64,000 nucleotides of DNA from Bradyrhizobium sp. 186 (lineage in GTDB: Bacteria > Pseudomonadota > Alphaproteobacteria > Rhizobiales > Xanthobacteraceae): the NCBI RefSeq assembly GCF_023101685.1, contig NZ_CP082164.1, positions 10,199,001 to 10,263,000 of the forward strand. The letters run 5' to 3'. Position numbers and translations under genes: made by a program. Shown piece after piece: positions 49,663 through 62,087 of this stretch. Position 1 is the first letter of the stretch. Each line of letters starts with the position of its first letter. The notes below the pieces were generated by a model. That model was given only the letters and a program-made list of their open reading frames with translations. It had not been told where the DNA came from and did not search any database.

Positions 49663-51063
49663 CTACATATGGATGGCCCGCTTGCCGACTGCAAGCGCAG
49701 CCTCCTTGATGGCCTCGGAGCGGGTCGGATGCGCGTGGCAGGTGCGCGCGAGATCTTCCGCACTGCCGCCAAACTCCATGAGAACGGCTGCTTCATGGAT
49801 CATTTCGCCGGCTTCGCGGCCGATAATGTGCACGCCGAGCACGCGATCGGTCTTCGCATCTGCGAGAATCTTCACAAAGCCGTCCGTGGTCTGGTTGACC
49901 TTGGAACGGCCATTGGCGGTAAATGGAAACTTCCCGACGGTATAAGCCACACCAGCCTGCTTCAGTTCCTCCTCGGTCTTGCCGACGCAGGACACTTCGG
50001 GCGTGGTATACACGACGCCTGGGATAACGTCGTAGTTCACGTGACCGGCCTGACCGGCGATGATCTCGGCAACAGCCACGCCTTCATCCTCGGCCTTGTG
50101 CGCGAGCATGGGGCCCGCGACGACGTCGCCGATGGCATAGACGCCCTTCACGCTGGTGGCGAAATGCGGATCGATCTGGACGCGGCCCCGATTGTCCAGC
50201 GCAACGCCGGCTTCCTTCAGGCCCAGCCCATCCGTGTACGGCACGCGGCCGATGCAGACGAGAACGACATCGGCTTCCAGCGTCTCTGCGGCGACGCCGG
50301 CAGCGGGCTCGATCGTCGCCTTCAGCGTCTTGCCCGACGTGTCGACGCCCGTGACCTTGGCGCCGAGCTTGAACGCAAATCCCTGCTTCTCCAGGATGCG
50401 CTGGAATTGTTTTGCGATCTCGCCGTCCATGCCGGGCATGATGCGGTCCAAAAATTCCACGACGACGACTTCGGCACCGAGACGTTGCCAGACCGAGCCG
50501 AGCTCGAGCCCGATCACGCCGGCGCCGACGATCAGCAGCTTGCCGGGGACCCTGTCCAGCGACAGCGCGCCGGTCGACGACACGATGCGTTTCTCGTCGA
50601 TCTCGATGCCCTTGAGGCGCGCGATGTCGGAACCGGTGGCGATGACGATGCTCTTGGTCTCGATCGTCAGCGACTTGCCGTCAACGGACACCTCGACCTT
50701 GCCGGTGCCGAGAATCTTTCCGGCGCCCTTCAGCACGTCGATCTTGTTCTTCTTCATCAGGAACTCGACGCCCTTGACGTTGCCGTCGATGCCCTGCTGC
50801 TTGAAGTTCATCATCGAAGGCAGATCGAGCTTCGGCGCGGAGACACTGACGCCCATCTTGGCGAAAGAGTGCCCGGCCTCCTCGAACATTTCCGAGGCGT
50901 GCAGTAGCGCCTTGGAGGGCATGCAGCCGACATTCAGGCAGGTGCCGCCGAGGGTGGCGTTCTTTTCCACCACCGCGACTTTCATGCCGAGCTGGCTTGC
51001 GCGCACCGCGCAGACATAACCGCCCGGTCCGGTGCCGATGACGACGAGATCGTAGGTAGCCAT
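49663..51063 (-). CDS. lpdA: Dihydrolipoyl dehydrogenase (E3)
   Basis: E3 reoxidises lipoyl groups of 2-oxoacid dehydrogenases. The 466-residue product starts [20 protein letters not shown] (FAD site), has the redox disulfide [20 protein letters not shown] near 40-59, NAD site [23 protein letters not shown] near 175-197, and the C-terminal [14 protein letters not shown] dimer motif. It lies downstream of sucA, sucB and an SDR gene, so it serves the 2-oxoglutarate dehydrogenase complex and perhaps others. Confidence 0.98.
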   Translation of the reverse strand: MATYDLVVIGTGPGGYVCAVRASQLGMKVAVVEKNATLGGTCLNVGCMPSKALLHASEMFEEAGHSFAKMGVSVSAPKLDLPSMMNFKQQGIDGNVKGVEFLMKKNKIDVLKGAGKILGTGKVEVSVDGKSLTIETKSIVIATGSDIARLKGIEIDEKRIVSSTGALSLDRVPGKLLIVGAGVIGLELGSVWQRLGAEVVVVEFLDRIMPGMDGEIAKQFQRILEKQGFAFKLGAKVTGVDTSGKTLKATIEPAAGVAAETLEADVVLVCIGRVPYTDGLGLKEAGVALDNRGRVQIDPHFATSVKGVYAIGDVVAGPMLAHKAEDEGVAVAEIIAGQAGHVNYDVIPGVVYTTPEVSCVGKTEEELKQAGVAYTVGKFPFTANGRSKVNQTTDGFVKILADAKTDRVLGVHIIGREAGEMIHEAAVLMEFGGSAEDLARTCHAHPTRSEAIKEAALAVGKRAIHM

Positions 51064-51100
51064 GAGAGGAAGTCCCGTAAGTTTGGCGTGAAAGGATGTG

Positions 51101-51862
51101 TCAGCGTCCGCCGGACACATCGAGAATGGCTGAGGTGACGTAGGAGGCATCGTCCGACATCAGCCAGACGATGGCGTTGGCGATTTCCTCCGCGGTGCCG
51201 ACGCGCTTCATCGGCACCATATGCGCCAGACGGTGGGCGCGGTCGGGCTCGCCGCCGGCGGCGTGGATTTCGGTGTCGATCAGGCCGGGGCGAATGCCGG
51301 CGACGCGGATGCCTTCGGCGGCAACCTCATAGCCAAGGCCGATGGTGAAGGAATCGATCGCGCCCTTGGACGCCGCATAGTCGACATAGGTGTTCGGCGC
51401 ACCGAGCTTGGCAGCCACCGATGACAGATTGACGATGACGCCGCCCTGGCCGCCGTGTTTCGTAGACATCCGCTTCACAGCTTCGCGCGCGCATAGAATG
51501 CTGCCGGTGACGTTGACGGCCATCACGCGCTGGATGCGCTCGGCTGACATCTCGTCGACACGCACGCCGCTCGTCCCGACAATACCGCCATTGTTGACGA
51601 GCGCGCCGAGCGTGCCGAACTGATCGGCAGCCTCGAACAGCATCAGGATATCGCTTTCCTCGGCGACATCGCACTTCACCGCAATGGCCTTGCCGTTGCT
51701 GGCCTCGATCTGGGCGACGACCTCGTCCGCGGCCACCTTGTTGCTGGCATAGCCGACAACGATACGGAAGCCGCGCGCCGCGGCGGCGATCGCGGTCGCT
51801 CGCCCGATGCCGCGGCTGCCGCCGGTGATGATCGCAACCCTATCCGTCACGCGCGCCTCCAT
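51101..51862 (-). CDS. Short-chain dehydrogenase/reductase (SDR)
   Basis: The 253-residue product has the NAD(P)-binding motif [20 protein letters not shown] near 9-28, NNGG near 90, catalytic Ser in [12 protein letters not shown], and YxxxK in [14 protein letters not shown]. The C-terminal [12 protein letters not shown] is typical of FabG-like enzymes. It sits between sucB and lpdA with gaps of about 50 and 37 bp, inside the 2-oxoglutarate dehydrogenase operon. The substrate is unknown. Confidence 0.93.
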   Translation of the reverse strand: MEARVTDRVAIITGGSRGIGRATAIAAAARGFRIVVGYASNKVAADEVVAQIEASNGKAIAVKCDVAEESDILMLFEAADQFGTLGALVNNGGIVGTSGVRVDEMSAERIQRVMAVNVTGSILCAREAVKRMSTKHGGQGGVIVNLSSVAAKLGAPNTYVDYAASKGAIDSFTIGLGYEVAAEGIRVAGIRPGLIDTEIHAAGGEPDRAHRLAHMVPMKRVGTAEEIANAIVWLMSDDASYVTSAILDVSGGR

Positions 51863-51915
51863 GGTTCGACACGCGCCGTCGCGTCGTGGCGACGGCGCTC
51901 GCAGAGCATCAGCGA

Positions 51916-53160
51916 TCAGAGATCGAGCACCAGCCGCGCCGGATCTTCCAGGCTCTCCTTGACGCGCACCAGGAAGGTCACGGCTTCCTTGCCGTCGATC
52001 ACGCGGTGATCATAGGACAGCGCCAGATACATCATCGGGCGCACTTCGATCTTGCCGCCGATCACCATCGGCCGCTCCTGGATCTTGTGCATGCCCAGAA
52101 TGCCGGACTGCGGCGCATTCAGGATCGGCGTCGACATCAGCGAGCCGTAGATGCCGCCATTGGTGATGGTGAAGGTGCCGCCCTGCATCTCGTCGATCTT
52201 GAGCTGGCCGTCGCGGGCGCGGCGCCCGAAATCGGCGATGCCCTTCTCGATGTCGGCGATCGACTTGTTATCACAGTCGCGCACGACCGGCACGACCAGG
52301 CCCTTGTCGGTGCCGACGGCGACGCCGATGTGATAGTAGTCCTTGTAGATCAGGTCGGTGCCGTCGATCTCGGCGTTGACGGCCGGGATATCCTTCAGCC
52401 CCTGCACGACGGCCTTGGTGAAGAAGCCCATGAAGCCGAGCTTCGAGCCGTGCTTCTTCTCGAATGCGTCCTTGTAGTGCGCGCGCAACGCCATGACGTT
52501 GGTCATGTCGACCTCGTTGAAGGTCGTCAGCATCGCCGCGGTGTTCTGCACGTCCTTGAGGCGGCGCGCGATGGTCTGGCGCAGCCGGGTCATCTTGACG
52601 CGCTCTTCGCGGGCGGCGGCGTCGGCGGGCGACGGTGCGCGCACCTGCACGGCGGCGGCCGGCTGATTGACCGGGGTCGGCGCGGAAGCCGCACGCTCGA
52701 TCGCGGCGAGCATGTCGCCCTTGGTGACGCGGCCGTCCTTGCCGGAGCCGGGAACGGTCGAGGCGTCAATGCCGGTCTCGGCGGAGAGTTTTCGCACGGA
52801 CGGCGCCAGCGGCGCATCGGCCGGCGGCGCCTTCGCGGCCGGAGCCGGAGCGGCAGCAGCGGCGACGGGCGCAGCGGCAGCGGCGGGCTTGGCGGGAGCA
52901 GCGGCCGGCTTGGCGGCGCCGGCGGCGCCTTCGGTGATCTGGCCGAGCAGCGCACCGACCGCAACGGTCGCGCCGTCGGCGGCAACGATCTCGCTCAGCG
53001 TGCCGGCGGACGGCGCCGGGACTTCGATGGTGACCTTGTCGGTCTCGAGCTCCACCAAGGGCTCGTCGACGGCGACGGGATCGCCGGCCTTCTTGAACCA
53101 GCGGCCGATGGTGGCCTCGGTGACGGATTCGCCGAGGGTCGGCACACGAATTTCAGTCAT
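51916..53160 (-). CDS. sucB: 2-Oxoglutarate dehydrogenase E2 (dihydrolipoamide succinyltransferase)
   Basis: The 414-residue product has the N-terminal lipoyl domain (about 1-78) with lipoylated Lys in [19 protein letters not shown]. An Ala/Pro-rich linker follows (about 80-120), then a peripheral-subunit-binding domain, and the catalytic core (about 185-414) with [19 protein letters not shown] holding the active-site His/Asp. The start was set at 53160. It is followed by the SDR gene and preceded by sucA after a short palindromic repeat. Confidence 0.97.
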   Translation of the reverse strand: MTEIRVPTLGESVTEATIGRWFKKAGDPVAVDEPLVELETDKVTIEVPAPSAGTLSEIVAADGATVAVGALLGQITEGAAGAAKPAAAPAKPAAAAAPVAAAAAPAPAAKAPPADAPLAPSVRKLSAETGIDASTVPGSGKDGRVTKGDMLAAIERAASAPTPVNQPAAAVQVRAPSPADAAAREERVKMTRLRQTIARRLKDVQNTAAMLTTFNEVDMTNVMALRAHYKDAFEKKHGSKLGFMGFFTKAVVQGLKDIPAVNAEIDGTDLIYKDYYHIGVAVGTDKGLVVPVVRDCDNKSIADIEKGIADFGRRARDGQLKIDEMQGGTFTITNGGIYGSLMSTPILNAPQSGILGMHKIQERPMVIGGKIEVRPMMYLALSYDHRVIDGKEAVTFLVRVKESLEDPARLVLDL

Positions 53161-53206
53161 GGTCTTTTCCTTAAGGGATCGCCAATGCGGTCGTGAATTT
53201 TCAGGT

Positions 53207-53310
53207 GTCACAGGCCGTGCGAAAAGCAGGCCATCCAGCAAGCCGGGACGTTCGCATTCAGAACGGACGTCGCGACGCACTGGATGCCCCGCTCGCGCGG
53301 GGCATGACGC
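53207..53310. repeat. Diverged palindromic repeat between sucA and sucB
   Basis: A clear hairpin GATGCCCCGCTCGCGCGGGGCATGAC forms the right half, resembling half of the GTCATGCCCCGGC family. The left half is degenerate. It lies in the 160-bp spacer between sucA and sucB. Confidence 0.6.
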
Positions 53311-53323
53311 AGTTCGAAAAAGT

Positions 53324-56293
53324 TCAGCTCAATGCTTCGTCCAGGAACGCCTTCAGCTGCGCCTGATGCTTGGACATCAGACCAGTGGCGGTCGCGGCGG
53401 AGGCGGCGCGGCCGACATAACGCGGACGCCGGCTCACGCCGTGCACCTGGTTCAGCACCCATTCCAGATAGGGCTCGATGAAGTGCCACGCACCCATGTT
53501 GCGCGGCTCTTCCTGGCACCAGATCACCTCGGCCTTCTTGAAGCGCAACAGCTCGGCAACCAGCGCCTTCAGCGGCACCGGATAGAGCTGCTCGACGCGC
53601 AACAGGTAGATGTCGTCGATGCCGCGCTTCTCGCGCTCCTCGTAGAGATCGTAATAGACCTTGCCCGAGCAGAGCACGATGCGGCGGATTTTTTCGTCCG
53701 GAACGAGCTTGACGGCCTCGTTCGGCAGCATCTGGGCGTCATCATAGAGGATGCGGTGGAAGGTCGTATCCTTCGCGAGCTCCTCCAGGCGCGACACCGC
53801 CCGCTTGTGACGCAGCAGCGACTTCGGCGTCATCACGATCAGCGGCTTGCGGATCTCGCGATGGAGCTGGCGCCGCAGCACGTGGAAGTAATTTGCCGGC
53901 GTGGTCGGGTAGACCACCTGCATGTTGTCTTCGGCGGACATCTGCAAGTAACGCTCGAGACGCGCCGAGGAGTGCTCCGGGCCCTGGCCCTCATAGCCGT
54001 GCGGCAAGAGGCAGACGAGGCCGGACATGCGCAGCCATTTGCGCTCGCCCGAGGAGATGAACTGGTCGAACACGACCTGGGCGCCGTTGGCGAAGTCGCC
54101 GAACTGCGCTTCCCACAGCGTCAGCGTGTTCGGCTCAGCGAGTGAATAGCCGTATTCGAAGCCGAGCACGGCTTCTTCCGAGAGCAGCGAGTTGATGACC
54201 TCGTAATGGCCCTGCTCGTGGCCGAGATGGTTGTACGGCGTGTAACGGCTCTCGTCCTCCTGGTCGATCAGGACCGAGTGGCGCTGCGAGAAGGTGCCGC
54301 GCTCGGAATCCTGGCCCGACAGGCGGACATGATGGTTCTCGTTGAGCAGTGTGCAGAACGCCAGTGCCTCGCCGGTCGCCCAGTCGATGCCGACGCCGGT
54401 GTCGATCGCCTTGGAGCGGTTGTCGAGGAAGCGCTGGATGGTACGGTGAACGCGAAAACCGTCCGGCACCTTGGTGATCTTGCGGCCGATTTCCTTCAGC
54501 TCGGCGGTGTCGACGCCGGTGACGCCGCGCCGTGCATCTTCTTCCTGATCGGCGATCTTGAAACCGGCCCATTTGCCGTCGAGCCAGTCGGCTTTGTTCG
54601 GCTTGTAGGAGGTGCCGGCCTCGAACTCGGCATCGAGCCGCGCGCGCCAGTCGGCCTTGGCCTTGTCGACCTCGCCCTCGGTCATCACGCCTTCGCTCAC
54701 GAGGCGGCGGGCGTAAAGCTCCAGCGTCGTGGGATGAGCCGCGATCTTCTTGTACATCACCGGCTGGGTGAACGCGGGCTCGTCGCCCTCGTTATGGCCA
54801 TGCCGGCGATAGCAGAACATGTCGATGACGACAGGCTTGTGGAACTTCTGCCGGAACTCGGTCGCGACCTTGGCCGCGAACACGACGGCTTCCGGATCGT
54901 CGCCGTTCACGTGGAAGATCGGCGCGTCGATCATCTTCGCCACGTCGGACGGGTAAGGCGAAGAGCGGGAGTAGCGCGGATAGGTGGTGAACCCGATCTG
55001 GTTGTTGACGATGAAGTGCACGGAGCCGCCGGTCCGATAGCCCTTCAGGTCCGACAGGCCGAAGCATTCCGCGACGACGCCCTGGCCGGCGAACGCCGCG
55101 TCGCCATGCATCAGCAGCGGCATCACCGAAATGCGCTGGTCCGGCGGATCGCCGTGCTGGTCCTGCTTGGCGCGGACCTTGCCGAGCACCACGGGATCGA
55201 CGATCTCGAGATGCGAGGGGTTCGCGGTCAGCGACAGATGGATGCGGTTGCCGTCGAACTCGCGGTCCGAGGACGCGCCGAGGTGATACTTGACGTCACC
55301 CGAACCTTCCACCGCGTCCGGGTTGGCCGAGCCGCCCTTGAACTCGTGGAACAGCGCGCGATGCGCCTTGCCCATCACCTGCGTCAGCACGTTGAGGCGG
55401 CCGCGATGCGGCATGCCGACCACGACTTCCTTCACGCCGAGATTGCCGCCACGCTTGATGATCTGCTCGAGCGCCGGGATCAGCGACTCGGCGCCGTCGA
55501 GACCGAAACGCTTGGTGCCGGTGAACTTGGTGTCGCAGAATTTCTCGAAGCCTTCGGCTTCGACCAGCTTCGTCAGGATCGCGCGGCGACCTTCGCGGGT
55601 GAACGAGATCTCCTTGTCCGGTCCTTCGATGCGCTCCTGGATCCAGGCCTTCTGCGCAGCGTTGCTGATGTGCATGAACTCGACGCCGAGCGTCTGGCAG
55701 TAGGTGCGCTCGCAGATCGCGGTGATCTCGCGCAGCGTCGCATATTCGAGGCCGAGCACGTGATCGAGGAAGATCTTGCGGTCGAAATCGGCTTCGCTGA
55801 AGCCGTAGGTGCGGGGGTCAAGCTCTTCGCGATTGCGCGGGGCCTCGATGCCGAGCGGGTCGAGCTTGGCGTGGAAGTGGCCGCGCATGCGGTAGGAGCG
55901 GATCAGCATCAGCGCGCGGACGGAATCGCGCGTGGCCTGGAGCACTTCGGCGGAAGAAATGCCGACGCCCTTGTCGCCCCCCTTGGCCTGTGCCTTGGCG
56001 GCGATCTTGCTGCCGACCGCCTTCTCGACTTCCGCCCAATTGCCGTCGAGGGCGGAGGTGAGGTCGTCCTGCGGCGTCAGCGGCCAGTTGGCGCGCCCCC
56101 AGGACGGGCCCTGGGCGTTCCGGCGGACGTCGTCCGGCTGGTCCTTCAGGCTCTTGAAGAACTCCTGCCACTCGGCGTCGACCGAGGACGGATCCTTCTC
56201 GTAGCGGGCGTAGATTTCGTCGATGTAGGTGGCGTTGGTGCCCTGCAAAAAGGAGGAGAGGGCAAAGGCTGCGTTCGCGTCTTGGCGAGACAT
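53324..56293 (-). CDS. sucA: 2-Oxoglutarate dehydrogenase E1
   Basis: E1 decarboxylates 2-oxoglutarate with thiamine diphosphate. The 989-residue product shows the N-terminal [37 protein letters not shown], the ThDP/Mg motif [39 protein letters not shown], and in the C-terminal half [20 protein letters not shown] and [20 protein letters not shown]. Length is normal. It heads the sucA-sucB-SDR-lpdA block and follows sucD by about 135 bp. Confidence 0.99.
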   Translation of the reverse strand: MSRQDANAAFALSSFLQGTNATYIDEIYARYEKDPSSVDAEWQEFFKSLKDQPDDVRRNAQGPSWGRANWPLTPQDDLTSALDGNWAEVEKAVGSKIAAKAQAKGGDKGVGISSAEVLQATRDSVRALMLIRSYRMRGHFHAKLDPLGIEAPRNREELDPRTYGFSEADFDRKIFLDHVLGLEYATLREITAICERTYCQTLGVEFMHISNAAQKAWIQERIEGPDKEISFTREGRRAILTKLVEAEGFEKFCDTKFTGTKRFGLDGAESLIPALEQIIKRGGNLGVKEVVVGMPHRGRLNVLTQVMGKAHRALFHEFKGGSANPDAVEGSGDVKYHLGASSDREFDGNRIHLSLTANPSHLEIVDPVVLGKVRAKQDQHGDPPDQRISVMPLLMHGDAAFAGQGVVAECFGLSDLKGYRTGGSVHFIVNNQIGFTTYPRYSRSSPYPSDVAKMIDAPIFHVNGDDPEAVVFAAKVATEFRQKFHKPVVIDMFCYRRHGHNEGDEPAFTQPVMYKKIAAHPTTLELYARRLVSEGVMTEGEVDKAKADWRARLDAEFEAGTSYKPNKADWLDGKWAGFKIADQEEDARRGVTGVDTAELKEIGRKITKVPDGFRVHRTIQRFLDNRSKAIDTGVGIDWATGEALAFCTLLNENHHVRLSGQDSERGTFSQRHSVLIDQEDESRYTPYNHLGHEQGHYEVINSLLSEEAVLGFEYGYSLAEPNTLTLWEAQFGDFANGAQVVFDQFISSGERKWLRMSGLVCLLPHGYEGQGPEHSSARLERYLQMSAEDNMQVVYPTTPANYFHVLRRQLHREIRKPLIVMTPKSLLRHKRAVSRLEELAKDTTFHRILYDDAQMLPNEAVKLVPDEKIRRIVLCSGKVYYDLYEEREKRGIDDIYLLRVEQLYPVPLKALVAELLRFKKAEVIWCQEEPRNMGAWHFIEPYLEWVLNQVHGVSRRPRYVGRAASAATATGLMSKHQAQLKAFLDEALS

Positions 56294-56430
56294 ACTTGAG
56301 TTCCTGGCGATTTCGGTTCGCGCATAACAAACGGCGCTCGCGCTGAGCTCCCCGGCAGAGGCTCAGCGCGACAGGCACCATTTATCCTATTTGCTGCGAA
56401 ACTTCGCCCGGAAAAGCACGAAGGAGTGAA

Positions 56431-57315
56431 TTAGTCCTTCAATTTTTCGGCAAGCGTATGCCCGAGGCGGGCGGGAGACGGCGACACTGTAATCCCTGCC
56501 GATTTCATCGCGTCGGTCTTGGAACCGGCGTCGCCCTTGCCGCCCGAGATGATCGCGCCGGCATGGCCCATACGACGGCCGGGAGGTGCGGTAACGCCGG
56601 CGATGAAGCCGACCATCGGCTTCTTGCGGCCGCGCTTGGCCTCGTCCTTGAGGAACTGGGCGGCGTCCTCCTCGGCGGAACCGCCGATCTCGCCGATCAT
56701 GATGATCGACTCGGTCTTGGGGTCGGCGAGCAGCATTTCCAGCACGTCGATGAACTCGGTTCCCTTGACCGGGTCGCCGCCGATGCCGACCGCGGTGGTC
56801 TGGCCGAGGCCTTCCTGCGAGGTCTGGAACACGGCTTCATAGGTCAGGGTGCCGGAGCGGGAGACGATGCCGACGCTGCCGGTCTTGAAGATGTTGGCCG
56901 GCATGATGCCGATCTTGCACTCGCCGGCGGTCATGACGCCCGGGCAGTTCGGCCCGATCAGACGCGACTTGGAGCCGGCCAGCGAACGCTTCACCCGCAC
57001 CATGTCGATGACCGGAATGCCCTCGGTGATGCAGACGATCAGCGGCATCTCGGCGTCGATGGCCTCGCAGATCGCATCGGCCGCGCCCGGCGGCGGCACG
57101 TAGATTACCGACGCATCGGCGCCGGTCTTCTCACGCGCCTCGCGCACAGTGTCGAACACCGGCAGTCCCAGATGCGTCGAGCCGCCTTTGCCCGGCGAGG
57201 TGCCGCCGACCATCTTGGTGCCGTAGGCAACCGCGGCCTCCGAGTGGAAGGTGCCGTTCTTGCCGGTAAAGCCCTGGCAGATGACCTTGGTGTTCTTGTC
57301 GATCAGGATGGACAT
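56431..57315 (-). CDS. sucD: Succinyl-CoA synthetase subunit alpha
   Basis: The 294-residue product has the CoA-binding Rossmann fold with [32 protein letters not shown]-like [13 protein letters not shown], and the phosphohistidine region [21 protein letters not shown] near 250-270. It pairs with sucC. Unusually, a DUF1579-like gene lies between sucC and sucD. Confidence 0.98.
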   Translation of the reverse strand: MSILIDKNTKVICQGFTGKNGTFHSEAAVAYGTKMVGGTSPGKGGSTHLGLPVFDTVREAREKTGADASVIYVPPPGAADAICEAIDAEMPLIVCITEGIPVIDMVRVKRSLAGSKSRLIGPNCPGVMTAGECKIGIMPANIFKTGSVGIVSRSGTLTYEAVFQTSQEGLGQTTAVGIGGDPVKGTEFIDVLEMLLADPKTESIIMIGEIGGSAEEDAAQFLKDEAKRGRKKPMVGFIAGVTAPPGRRMGHAGAIISGGKGDAGSKTDAMKSAGITVSPSPARLGHTLAEKLKD

Positions 57316-57348
57316 GAGGTCTGCTTTCGCGAAACTAACAGTGTGAGG

Positions 57349-57828
57349 TCAGTGGATGCGACGATAGACGCCGGTGAGCACGTCGGCCCAGCCTTCTGCG
57401 TCCGGCGAGAACTGGATCTTCAACGAATAGGCATTATCGTCGATGATCTCGTAGATGTGGCGCGCATTGCCGCGCAGCGAGCCGCGCACCAGCGTCAAGG
57501 TCTTGCCGACCCAGCCGCCGGAAGCGGGCGAGGGCGGCGTGTAGCCGAGCGAGTCGTACCAGAACAATTTGTAGGTCCGGTCGTCGCGGTCGTAGGTGAA
57601 GATGCCGTGGGTGGCGAAGGCCTGCTTGCCGTCGCGCATCTGGACCGAGTCCTGGACCAGGTAGAAGCCGTTGAGATCCATGCGTGCCACGGTGCGCGAG
57701 GTGGCCGGTCCGCCGGCGATCCAGCGCGACGGAAAGACCACCTCTTCGCCATTCCATTCGCCGGCGAACGCCGCAAGGCGTGCATGCTCCGGCAGCGGGG
57801 ACGATGCAGCGAGATGGTCTTGGGTCAT
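57349..57828 (-). CDS. DUF1579-like protein inserted between sucC and sucD
   Basis: The 159-residue product has the block LAAFAGEWNGEEVVFPSRWI near 19-38, then a beta-rich segment GFYLVQDSVQMRDGKQAFATHG and FTYDRDDRTYKLFWYDSLG, as in DUF1579 and lipocalin-like heme-free barrels. There is no signal peptide. The ATG is 4 bases after the sucC stop, so it is translationally coupled to sucC, and sucD starts 34 bp after it. Function is unknown; the position implies co-expression with the TCA enzymes. Confidence 0.88.
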   Translation of the reverse strand: MTQDHLAASSPLPEHARLAAFAGEWNGEEVVFPSRWIAGGPATSRTVARMDLNGFYLVQDSVQMRDGKQAFATHGIFTYDRDDRTYKLFWYDSLGYTPPSPASGGWVGKTLTLVRGSLRGNARHIYEIIDDNAYSLKIQFSPDAEGWADVLTGVYRRIH

Positions 57829-57832
57829 GGCC

Positions 57833-59029
57833 TTAGCCTCCCTTGACGGCCTTCACGATCTTCTGCGCGGCGTCGTCGAGATTGTCGGCCGGCACCACGT
57901 TCAGGCCGGATTCACGGATGATCGTCTTGCCCAGTTCGACATTGGTGCCCTCGAGGCGAACCACCAGCGGCACGCTGAGGCCGACCTCGCGCACGGCGGC
58001 CGTGACGCCTTCGGCGATCACGTCGCACTTCATGATACCACCGAAGATGTTGACGAGAATGCCCTTCACGTTGGGATCCGCGGTGATGATCTTGAACGCG
58101 GCTGCAACCTTCTCCTTGCTGGCGCTGCCGCCGACGTCGAGGAAGTTGGCCGGCGCCATGCCGTAGAGCTTGATGATGTCCATCGTCGCCATGGCGAGAC
58201 CGGCGCCGTTGACCATGCAGCCGATATTGCCGTCGAGGGTGACGTAGTTGAGGTCGTATTTCGACGCCTCGATTTCCTTGGCGTCCTCCTCGGTCTCGTC
58301 GCGCAGCGCCAGCACCTCGGGATGACGGAACAGCGCGTTGTCGTCGAACGACACCTTGGCGTCGAGCACGCGGAGCTGGCCCTGCTTGGTCACGACCAGC
58401 GGGTTGATCTCCAGCATCGACATGTCCTTGGCGACGAAGGCGGCATAGAGCTGCGCGGTGAGCTTCTCGGCCTGCTTGGCGAGATCGCCGGAGAGTTTCA
58501 GCGCGTTCGCGACGGTGCGGCCATGGTGGCCCATGATGCCGGTGGCGGGATCGATCGAGAAGGTGACGATCTTCTCAGGGCTGTTGTGCGCGACGTCCTC
58601 GATGTTGACGCCGCCTTCGGTCGACACCACGAAGGAGACCCGCGAGGTCTCGCGGTCGACCAGGATCGAGAGATAGAATTCCTTGTCGATGTCGGAGCCA
58701 TCCTCGATGTAGAGGCGGTTGACCTGCTTGCCGGCGGGGCCGGTCTGGATCGTCACGAGCGTGGCGCCGAGCATCTGCTTGGCGAATTCGGTGACCTCCG
58801 CGGCCGACTTGGCGATGCGGACACCGCCCTTGTCGCCGGCCGAGGCTTCCTTGAACTTGCCCTTGCCGCGGCCGCCGGCGTGGATCTGGCTCTTCACCAC
58901 CCAGACCGGGCCGGGCAGAGCCTTGGCCGCGCCCTCGGCGTCGGCCGGCTTCAGGACCGGGACGCCCTTGGAGATCGCCACGCCGAACTCGCTCAGCAGC
59001 GCTTTGGCCTGGTATTCATGGATATTCAT
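57833..59029 (-). CDS. sucC: Succinyl-CoA synthetase subunit beta
   Basis: The 398-residue product starts [20 protein letters not shown] and has the ATP-grasp motifs [13 protein letters not shown] near 45-57 and [21 protein letters not shown] near 200-220, and the C-terminal [20 protein letters not shown]. It lies between mdh and the DUF1579-like gene. Confidence 0.98.
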   Translation of the reverse strand: MNIHEYQAKALLSEFGVAISKGVPVLKPADAEGAAKALPGPVWVVKSQIHAGGRGKGKFKEASAGDKGGVRIAKSAAEVTEFAKQMLGATLVTIQTGPAGKQVNRLYIEDGSDIDKEFYLSILVDRETSRVSFVVSTEGGVNIEDVAHNSPEKIVTFSIDPATGIMGHHGRTVANALKLSGDLAKQAEKLTAQLYAAFVAKDMSMLEINPLVVTKQGQLRVLDAKVSFDDNALFRHPEVLALRDETEEDAKEIEASKYDLNYVTLDGNIGCMVNGAGLAMATMDIIKLYGMAPANFLDVGGSASKEKVAAAFKIITADPNVKGILVNIFGGIMKCDVIAEGVTAAVREVGLSVPLVVRLEGTNVELGKTIIRESGLNVVPADNLDDAAQKIVKAVKGG

Positions 59030-59087
59030 ATGGTCGCTCCCTGAACCCGCGGGCGGTGACCCGATGGGCCCACCTCAGTCTTGTGGC

Positions 59088-59105
59088 TGGCATACCATAT
59101 ACCAC
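59088..59105. promoter_or_regulatory. TGGCATACCATATACCA repeat upstream of sucC
   Basis: The sequence TGGCATACCATATACCACA contains TGG-N4-CCA twice in overlapping form, like operators of GntR/FadR-type regulators. It lies about 60-75 bp upstream of the sucC ATG (minus strand) and after the mdh terminator, where an internal sucC promoter would be. The assignment is tentative. Confidence 0.35.
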
Positions 59106-59182
59106 AGGAACTGCAACCCGGATTCTTTGACATCGAGATCTCTGGACTGCGGACCCGAAACCCGCTCAACGCGGGCCCCGGA

Positions 59183-59220
59183 AATGAAACCGCCGAAGAC
59201 CGGTTTTCGATCTTCGGCGG
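59183..59220 (-). terminator. Rho-independent terminator after mdh
   Basis: Read on the minus strand: CCGCCGAAGA, loop of 11, TCTTCGGCGG, then TTTCATTTCC. It lies 11 bp after the mdh stop. The 10-bp stem followed by a T-rich stretch fits an intrinsic terminator and would separate mdh from sucC. Confidence 0.85.
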
Positions 59221-59231
59221 GATTGTTGCGC

Positions 59232-60423
<1,192 letters not shown>

Positions 60424-60449
60424 GACCTTGGCGACAGAATAATTAGGAC

Positions 60450-61634
60450 TTAAGTCTCCACCAGCCCCTTGGTGGAGCCGCTGGCAGTGGAATCCTTGCG
60501 GCCATGGGGCAGTGCCAGATAGGATTCCGAGCTCATCTCGATCAGGCGCGACGAGGTCCGCTTGAACTCGTTGGCCTCGTTGCCTTCGTGGGCGAGATAG
60601 AGCGATATCGGGTTGGCATCGGCCGAGGCCATCAGCTTCACGGCATTGTCATAGAGCGTATCGATCAGCGTAATGAAACGCTTGGCGGCGTTGCGCTGAG
60701 AGACGTCCATCACTGGAATATGGTCGACCAGGATGGTGTGATAATCGTGCGCAAGCCTGAGGTAATCGGATGCGCCGAGCGGTCTTTCGCAGAGATCCGC
60801 AAATCCGAACCGCGCCACGCCATGGGCCGAGCACGGCACGTGCAGGATGCGCCCCTTGATCGAAATATCGCGCGACTTGCATTTGGCGCCGCCGGTCATC
60901 TTCGACCAGGCGCGGTCGAGCGCCGTGTCCGCGTCGGCGTCCGCCGGCGTCAGCCACATCGGCACGCCCTGGAGTTTCTCCAGCCGGAAATCGGTGCGCG
61001 CGTCCAGCCGCAGCACGTCCATGTGGTCGGTGATCTGCTTGATGAACGGCAGGAACAGCGAACGATTCAGACCGCCCTTGTAGAGATCGTCGGGCGCGAC
61101 GTTGGAGGTCGCGACCACCACGGTGCCGAACTCGAGCAGCTTTGCGAACAGGCGGCCGAGGATCATCGCGTCGGCGATGTCGGTGACGTGGAATTCGTCG
61201 AAGCAGAGCAGCCAGCTCTCCTCGAAGATCGCGTTCGCCGTCAGCGCGATGACGTCGCCGTCGGCGATCTCGCCGCGTGCGATGTTCTGGCGATAGCCGT
61301 AGATGCGCTCATGTACTTCGGCCATGAACTCGTGGAAATGCGCGCGCCGCTTGTGCTCGACGGAGGCGTGCTGGAAGAACAGGTCCATCAGCATGGTCTT
61401 GCCGCGGCCGACCTCGCCATGGACGTAGAGCCCGCGCGGCGCCTCGTCCTTGTCGCTGCTGAACAAACGGCTGAGCAGGCCTTGCTTGCGCGCGGGCTTG
61501 TAGCTCGCGAGCCGCTGGTCCAGCGCCGCATAGGCTTCGGCGACTTCGGCTTGTGCGGCGTCGGGCTCGATCGCGCCCGAGGCAATCTCAGCCTGATACG
61601 CCTCGCGGAATGGGGAACTGGGGGTCGAGAGCAT
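60450..61634 (-). CDS. zapE: Cell division protein ZapE (AFG1-family ATPase)
   Basis: The 394-residue P-loop ATPase shows Walker A in GLYVHGEVGRGKTMLMDLFF near 68-87, Walker B in LCFDEFHVTDIADAMILGR near 143-161, and sensor ATSNVAPDDLYKGGLNRSLF. The length and motifs fit AFG1/ZapE. It is commonly found upstream of mdh in alphaproteobacteria. The C-terminal 20 residues are Ser/Thr-rich. Confidence 0.94.
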   Translation of the reverse strand: MLSTPSSPFREAYQAEIASGAIEPDAAQAEVAEAYAALDQRLASYKPARKQGLLSRLFSSDKDEAPRGLYVHGEVGRGKTMLMDLFFQHASVEHKRRAHFHEFMAEVHERIYGYRQNIARGEIADGDVIALTANAIFEESWLLCFDEFHVTDIADAMILGRLFAKLLEFGTVVVATSNVAPDDLYKGGLNRSLFLPFIKQITDHMDVLRLDARTDFRLEKLQGVPMWLTPADADADTALDRAWSKMTGGAKCKSRDISIKGRILHVPCSAHGVARFGFADLCERPLGASDYLRLAHDYHTILVDHIPVMDVSQRNAAKRFITLIDTLYDNAVKLMASADANPISLYLAHEGNEANEFKRTSSRLIEMSSESYLALPHGRKDSTASGSTKGLVET

Positions 61635-61794
61635 GGCCCTTTACCGCCAGAGACGGGGGCAAATTGCAACCGTGTATTGGCGCAACGACGTATGCGCTTC
61701 TTCATGCTTCCTCGGGTTCTCCTCCACCTGCTGCCACGACGTCACCTCGAACCGAGCGATCCCACCCCTTGCTTTCTCACCTTGCCTTTGCAGA

Positions 61795-61809
61795 AGGTAG
61801 AATATACCT
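61795..61809. promoter_or_regulatory. Inverted repeat AGGTA-N5-TACCT upstream of vapBC
   Basis: The arms AGGTA and TACCT flank GAATA, which also resembles a -10 element (TAGAAT). It lies 23 bp upstream of the antitoxin ATG. VapBC complexes repress their own promoters through short inverted repeats, so it is a candidate operator. Confidence 0.5.
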
Positions 61810-61832
61810 AAGGAGGAACCAAGGAACCTTAC

Positions 61833-62087
61833 ATGGCACTCAGCATCAAGGACCACGAAACCGAGCTATTGGCGCGGAATCTGGCGAAATTGACCGGCGA
61901 GAACATCACCACCGCGACCAAGCGCGCCATCGAGGAGCGATTGCACCGCCTCGGCAGCCAATCCCGCAAGACCGCTCTGTTGGAAGACATGGCGGAGATC
62001 CGGCGGCGCTGGAGCGAGATGCCCGTGGTCGATGACCGAACGCCGGAAGAGATCCTCGGCTATGACGAGCACGGATTCCCGCGCTGA
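61833..62087 (+). CDS. vapB: VapB-like antitoxin
   Basis: The 84-residue product starts MALSIKDHETELLARNLAKL, with a ribbon-helix-helix-like region about 1-35 containing NITTATKRAIEERL. This fits the Rv0623/PF07704 antitoxins. The C-terminal half (DMAEIRRRWSEMPVVDDRTP and EEILGYDEHGFPR) should wrap the toxin. The stop overlaps the vapC start (TGATG). AAGGA precedes the ATG by 8 bases. Confidence 0.92.
   Translation: MALSIKDHETELLARNLAKLTGENITTATKRAIEERLHRLGSQSRKTALLEDMAEIRRRWSEMPVVDDRTPEEILGYDEHGFPR

Noticed and set aside
54206..56299. 697-codon plus-strand frame opposite sucA
   Set aside because: Antisense to intact sucA with no domain resemblance; it is a shadow of GC-rich third positions.
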